DNA from: Micavibrio_C sp964577255 | GTDB lineage: Bacteria > Pseudomonadota > Alphaproteobacteria > Micavibrionales > Micavibrionaceae | Reading direction: 5' to 3' | DNA: 38,591 nt | Assembly: GCA_964577255.1 (NCBI GenBank) | Contig: CAZNYM010000015.1 | Coordinates: forward strand, 1 to 38,591 | Shown here: one piece after another, positions 25,300 to 33,972 of the stretch | Position numbering within the stretch: position 1 is the first letter of the stretch | How the letters are laid out: each line of letters begins with the position of its first letter | Notes under the pieces: model-generated | What the model was told of the DNA's origin: nothing | Database searches by the model: none | What the model saw: the letters and a program-made list of their open reading frames with translations, nothing else | Program-made: the position numbers and the translations under genes

Positions 25300-25941
25300 T
25301 CACGAAAAATCAATGTCATCGGGGTTGATCTTGAACTTATCGCCTTTCTCAAGGCCCGCCTTCTCGCGGATGCGGCGCAGCGTTTCATGCGCCTCGCTCT
25401 GGCGGTTACGGCTGTCGCCGGCGTGATAGAAGGGCTGGGCCCGGTTGTTGGGATCACTTTCGCGGCGGCGCGGCCCTTCGTAATCGCCCTCGGCGCGCTT
25501 GCGGCGGCGGTCGGGGCCGAAGAAATCGGTCGAGCGCACGAACTGGCGCGGCCGCTCGATCACCTGCGCCAGGCGCTTGTAGAGATCGCGGGCGCTGAAG
25601 GGCTTGACCAGGAACTCTGTCACCCCGGCGTCGCGGGCCTGGAACACCCGGCGGCGCTCGCTGAAGCCCGTCATCAGGATGATCGGTACGTAAGGATTGG
25701 GGCTGGCGGGATCGTTGCGGATCATGCGGGTCAGGGAAATGCCGTCGAGCTTGCGCATCATCCAGTCGGCGATCACCAGGTCGGGGTTGTATTCACAAAA
25801 GCGCGGGAATCCCACATCGCCGTCCTGGGCCGTGATGACGTGTCCGACGCCAAAAGCCAGCAGGAGGGATTTCACCACCTCGAGCATCGGCAGATTGTCT
25901 TCGACAACCAGCACGCTGATCTTGTTCATTTGATAGGACAT
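25300..25941 (-). CDS. response regulator with receiver domain and charged C-terminal tail
   Basis: This 213-residue protein starts with a CheY-like receiver. The acidic pocket is in VLVVEDN, the phosphoacceptor Asp59 in DLVIADWMMRKLDG, the switch Thr in ILMTGFSE, and the conserved Lys in FLVKPFSARDLYKRL. The usual Pro after the Asp loop is Arg. After the receiver comes the motif STDFFGPDRRRKR seen in many alphaproteobacterial single-domain regulators, then an Arg/Glu-rich, probably disordered tail of about 70 residues with no DNA-binding fold. It is therefore likely to act by protein contact. The start ATG 25941 has no clear ribosome-binding site; the frame is open to 26031 but without family support. 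Confidence 0.88.
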   Translation of the reverse strand: MSYQMNKISVLVVEDNLPMLEVVKSLLLAFGVGHVITAQDGDVGFPRFCEYNPDLVIADWMMRKLDGISLTRMIRNDPASPNPYVPIILMTGFSERRRVFQARDAGVTEFLVKPFSARDLYKRLAQVIERPRQFVRSTDFFGPDRRRKRAEGDYEGPRRRESDPNNRAQPFYHAGDSRNRQSEAHETLRRIREKAGLEKGDKFKINPDDIDFS

Positions 25942-26106
25942 GTGGAGAACGCCCCGGAATTCCAATAAAAAGTGGGGAAAATCATAACATTGATTCTGCG
26001 CCCAGGCCAGACGCTGAACGGACGACGACACCTCTTGTCATTTGCGTAAAAATCCGGCATTTTGAGGTTAGTTGTTTCCGTTATGTTCTTATTCGATACG
26101 TAAATC

Positions 26107-26859
26107 ATGGCCGGTCATTCCCAGTTTAAAAACATCATGCACCGCAAGGGCGCGCAGGATGCCAAGCGCGCCAAGCTCTTCACCAAGGTGGGGCGCGAGA
26201 TAGTCGTTGCCGCCAAGCTGGGAGGTGCCGATCCGGCGGCCAATCACCGCCTGCGCGCGGCCATCCTGGCGGCGCGCGAGGTCAACATGCCAAACGACCG
26301 CATCAAGCGTGCGATCGAGCAGGGTTCGGGCGCGGGGAATACCGACAATTACGAGGAAGTGCGCTATGAAGGCTACGCTCCCGGGGGCGTGGCGGTGATC
26401 GTCGATGCCCTGACCGACAACCGCAACCGCACGGCGGGTGAAGTGCGTTCCTATTTTTCCAAATATGGCGGCAACCTGGGCGAAACCAATTCCGTCAGCT
26501 TCATGTTCGACCGGGTGGGAGAGATCGTCTATCCGCTCGCCAAAGCTTCGCCCGAAGCGATGTTCGAGGCCGCCGTCGAAGCCGGGGCCGAGAACTGCGA
26601 GAGCGACGCGGAAACGCACATCATCCATACCGGCCTTGGCGATTTTGCCGCCGTGCGCGAGGGTCTAGAGAAAAAATTCGGCGCGCCGGAGAAATCGGGC
26701 TTTGTCTGGAAACCCAACGTCATGGCTGCCGTGTCGGAGGAACAGGCCCGGAGCATCATGAAGCTGATCGATGCACTTGAGGACAACGACGACGTGCAGA
26801 CGGTTACCACCAATTTTGAAGTCAGTGACGACGTGATGCAGAAGCTGATGGCTTCTTGA
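26107..26859 (+). CDS. yebC: YebC/PmpR family protein
   Basis: This 250-residue protein is a full-length YebC-type protein: MAGHSQFKNIMHRKGAQDAK (usually GHSKWANIKHRK), FTKVGREIVVAAK, NMPNDRIKRAIEQGSG, YEGYAPGGVAVIVDALTDN and RNRTAGEVRSYFSKYGG. YebC proteins have been described as transcription regulators (PmpR) and more recently as ribosome-associated factors for difficult peptide bonds; which applies here is not visible. It heads the yebC-ruvC-ruvA block, a typical proteobacterial order, with a 12-base gap before ruvC. The 165-base upstream region is shared with the divergent response-regulator gene; I see no strong promoter in it. Confidence 0.96.
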   Translation: MAGHSQFKNIMHRKGAQDAKRAKLFTKVGREIVVAAKLGGADPAANHRLRAAILAAREVNMPNDRIKRAIEQGSGAGNTDNYEEVRYEGYAPGGVAVIVDALTDNRNRTAGEVRSYFSKYGGNLGETNSVSFMFDRVGEIVYPLAKASPEAMFEAAVEAGAENCESDAETHIIHTGLGDFAAVREGLEKKFGAPEKSGFVWKPNVMAAVSEEQARSIMKLIDALEDNDDVQTVTTNFEVSDDVMQKLMAS

Positions 26860-26871
26860 GAAGGGGCGTTC

Positions 26872-27369
26872 ATGCGTATACTGGGCATCGATCCGGGATT
26901 GCAGAAGACGGGCTGGGGCATCATCGAAAGCCAGGGGCATCATCTTTCCTTTGTGGCTTGCGGTCTGATCCGCACCGCGGCCGAACTGCCGCTTTACGCC
27001 CGCCTGGCCATGATCGACGAAAGGCTTGAGATCGCCTGCTGCCAGTACCGGCCCGACAGCGCCGCGATCGAGGAAACCTTCGTCAGCCAGAACGGCGCCT
27101 CCACGCTCAAGCTCGGCTTCGCCCGTGGCGCCGCCATCGTCGCGGTGGCGCGGCAGGGGATCGCAGTCGAGGAATATGCCGCCAACCTGGTCAAGAAATC
27201 GCTGACCGGCACCGGCCATGCCGCCAAGGAACAGATGGGGATGATGATCCGCGCGCTGCTGAGCGGCTGCGGGGAGCCTTCGGCCGACGAAGCCGACGCC
27301 CTCGCCGTTGCCATTACCCACGCCCATCACGCGCAAAGCCGCGCCCGCCTGAAGGAGGCCGTATCGTGA
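26872..27369 (+). CDS. ruvC: Holliday junction resolvase RuvC
   Basis: This 165-residue nuclease cuts four-way junctions after RuvAB branch migration. Catalytic acidic residues are visible: Asp7 in ILGIDPGLQKTGWG, Glu67 in AIEETFVSQN, and the Asp pair in ADEADALAVAITHAHH near the end. The helix ASTLKLGFARGAAIVAV is well kept. Its TGA overlaps the GTG start of ruvA (GTGA), so the two are translationally coupled. Confidence 0.98.
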   Translation: MRILGIDPGLQKTGWGIIESQGHHLSFVACGLIRTAAELPLYARLAMIDERLEIACCQYRPDSAAIEETFVSQNGASTLKLGFARGAAIVAVARQGIAVEEYAANLVKKSLTGTGHAAKEQMGMMIRALLSGCGEPSADEADALAVAITHAHHAQSRARLKEAVS

Positions 27370-28001
27370 TCGCGCGCCTGGCGGGAACTCTTGAAAGTGT
27401 GTCGGCGGCCGAAGGGCTGGTCATCGACGTCAGCGGCGTCGGCTATCAGGTATTCTGCAGCGGCCGTACGGCGGCGCGCATCGGCGGCAAGGGCGATCGC
27501 GTCGCGCTTCTGATCGACACCCATGTGCGCGAAGATCACATCCATCTCTACGGCTTCTGCGATCGGCTGGAGCAAGAATGGTTCCGCCTTCTGACCAGCG
27601 TGCAGGGCGTGGGCGCGCGGGTGGGGATGGCCATCCTGTCGGCCTGCCCGCCCGAGCAGCTGGCGACCGCCATCGCCGCGGGCGACGCCGCTTTTCTGCG
27701 CCAGGCCGAAGGGGTGGGCCCTAAGCTGGCGGCGCGGATCGTCACCGAGCTTAAGGATAAGGCGGGCAAGATCGGCGTCGCGCCGGCAATTCCCGCGACG
27801 GCAGGCAAAGTCGCCGCCGGGGCCGGGCCGCAGGGATTGCAGGAGGACGCGGTGCTGGCCCTGATGGGGCTGGGTTACAACCGCGGCATCGCGTATAGTG
27901 CGGTGATGAAAGCCTGCGCCCGGCGCGAGTCGTCCGGCAAGGCCAACGACAACCTGCAGGCGCTGATCACGGATACGCTGCGCGACCTGGCGGCAGGATA
28001 A
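27366..28001 (+). CDS. ruvA: Holliday junction helicase subunit RuvA
   Basis: This 211-residue protein is the tetrameric junction-binding part of RuvAB. The N-terminal OB fold is MIARLAGTLE...VIDVSGVGYQV, followed by HVREDHIHLYGF. The helix-hairpin-helix motifs are LTSVQGVGARVGMAILS and QAEGVGPKLAARIVTELKDK. The C-terminal RuvB-contacting domain reads DAVLALMGLGYNRGIAYSAV. The start is GTG, overlapping ruvC. Unusually, ruvB does not follow directly: two very small genes lie between (28016-28406). Confidence 0.97.
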   Translation: MIARLAGTLESVSAAEGLVIDVSGVGYQVFCSGRTAARIGGKGDRVALLIDTHVREDHIHLYGFCDRLEQEWFRLLTSVQGVGARVGMAILSACPPEQLATAIAAGDAAFLRQAEGVGPKLAARIVTELKDKAGKIGVAPAIPATAGKVAAGAGPQGLQEDAVLALMGLGYNRGIAYSAVMKACARRESSGKANDNLQALITDTLRDLAAG

Positions 28002-28015
28002 ACAGGAGGAAAACG

Positions 28016-28177
28016 ATGGAAAATGCAAAAACCACAAATCACACGCGTCAGACTGTATTGATGATCGCCGCGGCCTTTTTTGCGGTAGCAACTCTCAGAT
28101 ATGCGGATGATCTCTCTGAATACATAGTCCACAATGTTCTGGGTCATAAAAACTATGTTACGCATCTGAAAAAATGA
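28016..28177 (+). CDS. 53-residue single-pass membrane protein, micro-paralog 1
   Basis: Translation gives MENAKTTNHTRQTVLMIAAA...KK, with one hydrophobic helix at about residues 13-26 (TVLMIAAAFFAVAT) and a short tail. A perfect AGGAGGA ribosome-binding site (28004-28010) is five bases ahead of the ATG, one of the strongest in the window. The motif LRYADDLSEYI after the helix recurs in the next gene as LTYADDAVDYI, and both begin MEN-x-K, so they are paralogs. The region is visibly richer in A+T than ruvA and ruvB. No family is recognised. Confidence 0.72.
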   Translation: MENAKTTNHTRQTVLMIAAAFFAVATLRYADDLSEYIVHNVLGHKNYVTHLKK

Positions 28178-28193
28178 AAGAGAGAAGATAGAC

Positions 28194-28406
28194 GTGGAAA
28201 ACAAGAAACCACAAGATCATGACAGGCAGTTCATGGATTGGCGGGAGACTGCGGTCGCGATTGCCTCTCTCTTTATGTCGTTGGCCATGCTGACCTATGC
28301 CGATGACGCTGTCGATTATATTGCTCCCTATGCCAATGATGCTGCTGAGCTCATCGCTCCTTATATTTCGAGCAATAGTGAGCTTGTCAAAAACCTGAAA
28401 CCGTGA
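28194..28406 (+). CDS. 70-residue single-pass membrane protein, micro-paralog 2
   Basis: The protein starts at GTG 28194 (MENKKPQDHDRQFMDWRETA...). It has one hydrophobic helix at about residues 20-34 (AVAIASLFMSLAMLT) followed by YADDAVDYIAPY and an internal repeat of the type YIAPYANDAAELIAPYIS. The same Met-Glu-Asn start, helix and TyrAlaAspAspx(2)[Asp/Glu]TyrIle motif are in the previous gene. The gene ends eight bases before the ruvB start. No known function. A purine-rich stretch (AGAGAGAAGATAG) serves as a loose ribosome-binding site. Confidence 0.7.
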   Translation: MENKKPQDHDRQFMDWRETAVAIASLFMSLAMLTYADDAVDYIAPYANDAAELIAPYISSNSELVKNLKP

Positions 28407-28414
28407 GCCGGTAA

Positions 28415-29467
28415 GTGAGTTTGTCCGCCGCCAAGAATCCTGATCTGCAATCGGCGCTCCAGCAGGATGAAAAGCTGGCGGAGGGGCCGCTGCGCCCGCT
28501 CAGCCTCAACGATTTCATCGGCCAGCCTTCGCTGAAGGACAATCTCAAGGTATTCATCAAGGCGGCAGCGCTGCGCGGCGAGCCTATGGATCATATCCTG
28601 TTTTTTGGCCCGCCGGGCCTGGGCAAAACCACGCTGGCACAGATCGTGGCGCGCGAGCGCGGCGTGGGTTTCCGCGCCACATCCGGCCCGGTGCTGGGCA
28701 AGGCGGGCGACCTGGCCGCCATCCTCACCAATCTGCAGCCGCACGATGTTCTGTTCATCGACGAAATCCACCGTTTGAACACCGTGGTGGAGGAAATTCT
28801 CTACCCCGCGATGGAAGACCGCCGCATCGACCTGATCATCGGCGAGGGGCCGGCGGCGCGCTCGGTGCAGATCGACCTGCCGCCCTTTACCCTGATCGGC
28901 GCGACCACCCGCAGCGGTCTTCTGACCAACCCGCTGCGCGACCGCTTCGGCATTCCGCTGCGGCTCGAGTTTTACCGCGACGAGGAACTGGCGCAGATCG
29001 TCGGCCGAGCGGCGCAGCTGCTGGAGATGAACCTTGCCGCCGAAGGCGCGCAGGAAATCGCCCGCCGTTCGCGCGGCACGCCCCGTATAGCAGGCAGGCT
29101 GACAAGGCGCGTGCGCGACTTCGCCGTCGTGCAGGGCCTGAAAAAAATCGACCGCAAGGCCGCCGACGAAGCGCTGCAGCGGCTTGAGATCGACGGGCAG
29201 GGTCTGGATTCCATGGACCGGCGCTACCTGCGCTGCATCGCCGAGAATTACGCCGGCGGCCCCGTGGGAGTTGAGACCCTGGCGGCGGTGCTGTCCGACC
29301 AGCGCGACGTGATCGAGGATGTGATCGAGCCTTATTTGATGCAGCAGGGCTACGTACAGCGCAGTCCCCGCGGGCGCATGCTGTCGGAAAAAGGCTTCCG
29401 TTACCTGGGCGTGAAACCTGTGCGCCCGCAGCAGGAATCCCTGCCTGAATTTGAAAGCGACAGCTAG
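28415..29467 (+). CDS. ruvB: Holliday junction helicase motor RuvB
   Basis: This 350-residue AAA+ motor drives branch migration with RuvA. Marks are: LNDFIGQPSLKDNLKVFI; Walker A GPPGLGKT (65-72); Walker B LFIDEIHRL (113-121); sensor 1 IGATTRSGLL; the arginine finger region NPLRDRFGIPLRLEFY; and the winged-helix end with YLRCIAENYAGGPVGVETLA and QGYVQRSPRGRM. It starts at GTG with only a weak ribosome-binding site, suggesting dependence on translation from the small upstream gene. Confidence 0.97.
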   Translation: MSLSAAKNPDLQSALQQDEKLAEGPLRPLSLNDFIGQPSLKDNLKVFIKAAALRGEPMDHILFFGPPGLGKTTLAQIVARERGVGFRATSGPVLGKAGDLAAILTNLQPHDVLFIDEIHRLNTVVEEILYPAMEDRRIDLIIGEGPAARSVQIDLPPFTLIGATTRSGLLTNPLRDRFGIPLRLEFYRDEELAQIVGRAAQLLEMNLAAEGAQEIARRSRGTPRIAGRLTRRVRDFAVVQGLKKIDRKAADEALQRLEIDGQGLDSMDRRYLRCIAENYAGGPVGVETLAAVLSDQRDVIEDVIEPYLMQQGYVQRSPRGRMLSEKGFRYLGVKPVRPQQESLPEFESDS

Positions 29468-29478
29468 GAACCGCGACC

Positions 29479-30018
29479 ATGTCTTACGATAAAGTGCCGA
29501 CCGGGTTGAACCCGCCTTTTGACGTCAACGTCATCATCGAAAACCCGATGGGCGGCGTGCCAGTCAAGTACGAACTCGACAAGGAAAGCGGCGTGATGTT
29601 CGTCGACCGCTTCCTGCATACCGCCATGCATTATCCGGGCAATTACGGCTTCATCCCCAAAACCCTGTCGGGCGACGGCGATCCCGTGGATGTGGTGGTG
29701 GTTTCAAGCGTGGCCGTCATGCCCGGCGCGGTCATGCGCGCCAAGCCCGTCGGCGTGCTGATGATGGAGGATGATGCCGGAACGGATGAAAAGATCATCG
29801 CTGTGCCCGTGCCCAAGCTTTATCCCTATCACGACAACATCGAGAGCCTCGAAGACCTGCGCCCCATCCAGCGCGAGCAGATCCGGCATTTCTTCACCCA
29901 CTACAAGGATCTGGAGAAGGGCAAATGGTCGAACCCAGGCGCCTGGGGCAGCGCGGACGACGCCGCGCGCCTGATCCGCGAGGGGATCGAACGTTACAAC
30001 AAGAAGAAAGCGGCCTGA
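29479..30018 (+). CDS. ppa: inorganic pyrophosphatase, family I
   Basis: This 179-residue cytoplasmic enzyme hydrolyses pyrophosphate to two phosphates, pulling biosynthetic reactions forward. The signature GDGDPVDVVV (65-74) supplies the Mg-binding aspartates 66, 68 and 71. Other conserved parts are VPVKYELDKESG, YPGNYGFIPKT, VPVPKLYPYHDNI and FFTHYKDLEKGKW. It sits between ruvB and ybgC with 11- and 2-base gaps, an insertion in the usual ruvB-ybgC order. Confidence 0.97.
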   Translation: MSYDKVPTGLNPPFDVNVIIENPMGGVPVKYELDKESGVMFVDRFLHTAMHYPGNYGFIPKTLSGDGDPVDVVVVSSVAVMPGAVMRAKPVGVLMMEDDAGTDEKIIAVPVPKLYPYHDNIESLEDLRPIQREQIRHFFTHYKDLEKGKWSNPGAWGSADDAARLIREGIERYNKKKAA

Positions 30019-30020
30019 CG

Positions 30021-30422
30021 ATGCACAGGCTGCCGTTGCGCGTTTATTATGAAGATACTGACGCCGGCGGCGTGGTTTTCTACGGCAGTTACATGCGCTA
30101 CGCCGAGCGCGGCCGCACCGAGTTCCTCCGCAACCTGGGCTTTCTCAACAGCGATCTTCTGGCACGGGAAGGGCTTCTATTCGTCGTGCGCCGGGTGGAG
30201 GCCGATTATCTGAAACCCGCGCGGCTGGACGATGAATTGGTGTTGGAAACATCGCTGCTGGCTGTAAAAAATGCTAGTTTTGTCATGAAACAAGCTATAT
30301 TTTGCCAGAATCAGATGATCTTCTCGATGGAGGTCGTGCTGGTCTGTGTGGATCGGGGAGGAAATCCCGTCCGGTTGCCAGATAACTTGAAGAACGCGTT
30401 CCAACCCCTTGTGGAGTCATAG
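30021..30422 (+). CDS. ybgC: YbgC-type acyl-CoA thioesterase of the Tol cluster
   Basis: This 133-residue hotdog-fold protein is the first gene of the Tol-Pal cluster. The motif YYEDTDAGGVVFYGSYMRY (9-27) aligns with the E. coli YbgC active-site stretch YYEDTDAGGVVYHASY. The catalytic Asp14 is present, but the following His is replaced by Tyr21. The rest (ERGRTEFLR, LLFVVRRVEADYLKPARLDD) is typical. ATG 30021 is two bases after ppa; a longer in-frame reading would overlap ppa. Family role: short-chain or malonyl-type acyl-CoA thioesterase linked to phospholipid metabolism; activity could be altered by the His loss. Confidence 0.93.
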   Translation: MHRLPLRVYYEDTDAGGVVFYGSYMRYAERGRTEFLRNLGFLNSDLLAREGLLFVVRRVEADYLKPARLDDELVLETSLLAVKNASFVMKQAIFCQNQMIFSMEVVLVCVDRGGNPVRLPDNLKNAFQPLVES

Positions 30423-30425
30423 AAA

Positions 30426-31253
<828 letters not shown>

Positions 31254-31256
31254 ACC

Positions 31257-31712
31257 ATGGCTGTTCAGCTCAGCAGCGGGGGACGAAGAGGATTGGCGCG
31301 GGGCCGCAGCCGGGCCTTCCGCCCGATGGCCGAGATCAACGTCACGCCATTCGTCGATGTCACCCTGGTGCTTCTGATCGTGTTCATGGTGGCGGCGCCG
31401 CTTCTGTCGGCCGGGGTGCCGGTCGATCTGCCGCGCTCCGAGGCCAAGGCCATCCAGGATCAGGACAACAAGCCGCTTGAAGTAACGGTCTCATCGGACG
31501 GCGTCATTTACGTGGGTGAAACGGCAGTGAAACGCGACCGGCTCATCAGCCTTCTTTCCGCCATGACCAATAACGATCCCGAGCGCCGCATTTTCATCCG
31601 CGCCGACCAGAAACTTTCGTACGGGCAGGTGATGGATGTTCTGGGCGCCCTCAACAATGCCGGGTTCCGTAAAGTCGCACTGCTGTCCGAACCTTCCGCA
31701 AAAAGGCCATAA
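31257..31712 (+). CDS. tolR: Tol-Pal protein TolR
   Basis: This 151-residue ExbD/TolR protein has a short basic N-terminus, one membrane helix with the proton-carrying Asp34 (EINVTPFVDVTLVLLIVFMV), then a periplasmic domain (VDLPRSEAK, LEVTVSSDGVIYVG, FIRADQKLSYGQVMDVLGAL, RKVALLSE). It partners TolQ. The Asp is in the expected place, equivalent to E. coli TolR Asp23. Confidence 0.96.
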   Translation: MAVQLSSGGRRGLARGRSRAFRPMAEINVTPFVDVTLVLLIVFMVAAPLLSAGVPVDLPRSEAKAIQDQDNKPLEVTVSSDGVIYVGETAVKRDRLISLLSAMTNNDPERRIFIRADQKLSYGQVMDVLGALNNAGFRKVALLSEPSAKRP

Positions 31713-31733
31713 AAGGCGGGGAGTCTGGGTGCC

Positions 31734-32624
31734 ATGAACGCCACCATGTCCGTTCCGCCGCATGATCAAAATTTTCCCGGGTCTATGAAGCTCCCGGTGA
31801 CGGTTTCGCTCGTTTTTCACGCCGCCGTGATCCTGCTGATGATTTTCGGCCTGCCGCACATAGCACCGTCGTTGCCGGTGATGGACATTCCGATCCCTGT
31901 GGAAATGGTGACGATCGACGACATGAACCGCACCAACGTGCCCGACGCGCGCATGGCCGAAAAGAAAATGGAGGAAAAGCCGGTGGAGGAACCGCCCAAG
32001 CCGCAGGCCCCCACCGTGACATCCGCCACGCCGCCCAAACCCGCGGAGCCGGAAAAGCCCAAGCCGGCGGAGCCAGAGGAGGCAGCGGCACAGGAAGACG
32101 ACGTTGCCCCGCCCGAGAAAAAGCCCGAAAAGCCGAAAGAGAAGGACGCCCCGAAGCCGCCGCGCCGTCCGGTCCTGACCAAAACCGACGAGGCACAGGA
32201 GAAGGATTTCCAGTCCCTGCTTAAAAACCTGACACCCGAACAGGCGGCGGCGCAGCAGTCTCAGGGGACGGCCGCCGGCGAAAAACCCTCTTTCCTGGCC
32301 GCGCTGGGGGATCAGGTGACCATGACCGAGCTGCAGGCTCTGCAGGCGCAGTTCCGCCAGTGCTGGAACCTGGCCGCAGGAGCGCGCTACGCCGAGGATC
32401 TGGTCGTCGACGTAAGAATTTATGTTAACCCAGACCGGACCGTGCGCAACGCCGAGGTGGTAGACCAGTTCCGTTACAATACCGACAGCTTTTTTCGCGC
32501 CGCCGCCGACAGCGCCCTGAGGGCAACGCGCCATCCTTATTGCAACCCGCTTGATCTTCCGCCCGATAAATACGAACAATGGAAGGTCATGATTTTCCAG
32601 TTCGACCCGCGGCAGATGCTGTAA
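31734..32624 (+). CDS. tolA: Tol-Pal protein TolA
   Basis: This 296-residue protein is anchored by one N-terminal helix (about residues 20-42) carrying the SxxxH motif (Ser25, His29) used to couple to TolQR. A long Pro/Glu/Lys/Ala-rich linker spans about 75-150, shorter and more proline-rich than the E. coli helix. The C-terminal globular domain (QALQAQFRQCWNLAAGA...LVVDVRIYVNPDRTVRNAEV...PPDKYEQWKVMIFQFDP) is the TolA/TonB-type end that contacts TolB. GGGGAG lies upstream of ATG 31734; ATG 31746 is an alternative. Confidence 0.93.
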   Translation: MNATMSVPPHDQNFPGSMKLPVTVSLVFHAAVILLMIFGLPHIAPSLPVMDIPIPVEMVTIDDMNRTNVPDARMAEKKMEEKPVEEPPKPQAPTVTSATPPKPAEPEKPKPAEPEEAAAQEDDVAPPEKKPEKPKEKDAPKPPRRPVLTKTDEAQEKDFQSLLKNLTPEQAAAQQSQGTAAGEKPSFLAALGDQVTMTELQALQAQFRQCWNLAAGARYAEDLVVDVRIYVNPDRTVRNAEVVDQFRYNTDSFFRAAADSALRATRHPYCNPLDLPPDKYEQWKVMIFQFDPRQML

Positions 32625-32649
32625 CCGCCTAGGAGAAGGTAACGTTCCC

Positions 32650-33972
32650 ATGCTAACCAGAATTCTTGCTCTTTCCCTCGCTCTCCTGTGTGGTTTTACC
32701 GCCGCGCCAGCCCGCGCCGAGCTGAAGGTTGCCATCACCCAGGGGATGATGGAGCCGATGCCGCTTGCCATCAGCGCCTTTTACGCGACAAGCGGAGCGG
32801 ACACGGCCCTGGCGACGCAGATGCCGGAAGTCATTTCCGCCAATCTCGAGCGCACTGGGCTGTTCAAGCCGCTCAACCCGCAATCCTTCATCCAGGATCC
32901 CGCCTCGCTGCAGCAAGGGCCGCGCTTTAACGAATGGCGCGCGATCGGCGCCCAAGCGCTTGTGACCGGCACGCTAACCCGCACCGCGGACGGCAAAACC
33001 CGTGTGGAATTCCGCCTGTGGGATGTGTTCGGCCAGACGCAGAGCATCGGCATGGCTTACACCACCACGCCGCAGAACTGGCGCCGCATCGCGCACATTA
33101 TTTCTGATGAAATCTATAAACGCATCACCGGCGAGAACGGCTATTTCGACTCGCGCATCGTCTATATTGCTGAAAGCGGCCCGGCCAATGCTCGGGTCAA
33201 GCGCCTGGCGATCATGGACCAGGACGGTTACAACCACAAATACCTGACCGACGGCCGCGCGCTTGTACTGACGCCGCGTTTTTCGCCGAACATGCAGCTG
33301 ATCACCTACATGGCCTATTACAACGACCGACCGCGCGTCTATCTCTACAACATCGACACCGGGGCGCAGCAGGTGCTGGGCGACTTCTCCGGCATGACCT
33401 TCGCGCCGCGCTTCTCGCCCGACAGCAGCAAGGTGGTGATGAGTCTGGCCACCAACGGCAATACCGAGATTTACGCGATGGATCTGCGTTCGCGCTCGCC
33501 GCTGCGCCTGACCAACAATCCGGGCATCGACACATCCCCCAGCTATGCCCCGGACGGCCGCCGCATCGTGTTTGAATCGGACCGCAGCGGCACCCAGCAG
33601 CTTTACGTGATGAACGCCGACGGAAGCAACCAGCAGCGTATCACCTTCGGTTCGGGCCGCTACGGCAATCCGGTATGGTCGCCGCGCGGCGACCTGATCG
33701 CCTTCACCCGCATGTATCAGGGCCAGTTCTATATCGGCGTGATCCGCCCCGACGGCACGGGCGAGCGCCTGATCACATCGGCCTATCACGTCGAGGGCCC
33801 GACTTGGTCTCCTAACGGCCGGGTGCTGTCTTATTTTAAGGAAAGCCGCATGGGATCGCGCGGGGAGCAAACCTCGAGCGTATTCACTATCGATTTGACA
33901 GGCTATAACGAACGTCGCCTACCGACACCGGGCGACGGTTCGGATCCGGCCTGGTCGCCGATCAATCCTTAG
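32650..33972 (+). CDS. tolB: Tol-Pal translocation protein TolB
   Basis: This 440-residue periplasmic protein has a signal peptide (cleavage after ARA, about residue 24), an N-terminal alpha/beta domain (LKVAITQGMMEPMPLAISAF) and a six-bladed propeller with repeated motifs such as FAPRFSPDSSKVVMSL, TSPSYAPDGRRIVFESDRSG, NPVWSPRGDLIAFTR and GPTWSPNGRVLSYF. TolB normally binds Pal; pal does not follow here. Its stop overlaps the stop of the convergent rppH gene. An AGGAGAAGG ribosome-binding site precedes the ATG. Confidence 0.97.
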   Translation: MLTRILALSLALLCGFTAAPARAELKVAITQGMMEPMPLAISAFYATSGADTALATQMPEVISANLERTGLFKPLNPQSFIQDPASLQQGPRFNEWRAIGAQALVTGTLTRTADGKTRVEFRLWDVFGQTQSIGMAYTTTPQNWRRIAHIISDEIYKRITGENGYFDSRIVYIAESGPANARVKRLAIMDQDGYNHKYLTDGRALVLTPRFSPNMQLITYMAYYNDRPRVYLYNIDTGAQQVLGDFSGMTFAPRFSPDSSKVVMSLATNGNTEIYAMDLRSRSPLRLTNNPGIDTSPSYAPDGRRIVFESDRSGTQQLYVMNADGSNQQRITFGSGRYGNPVWSPRGDLIAFTRMYQGQFYIGVIRPDGTGERLITSAYHVEGPTWSPNGRVLSYFKESRMGSRGEQTSSVFTIDLTGYNERRLPTPGDGSDPAWSPINP

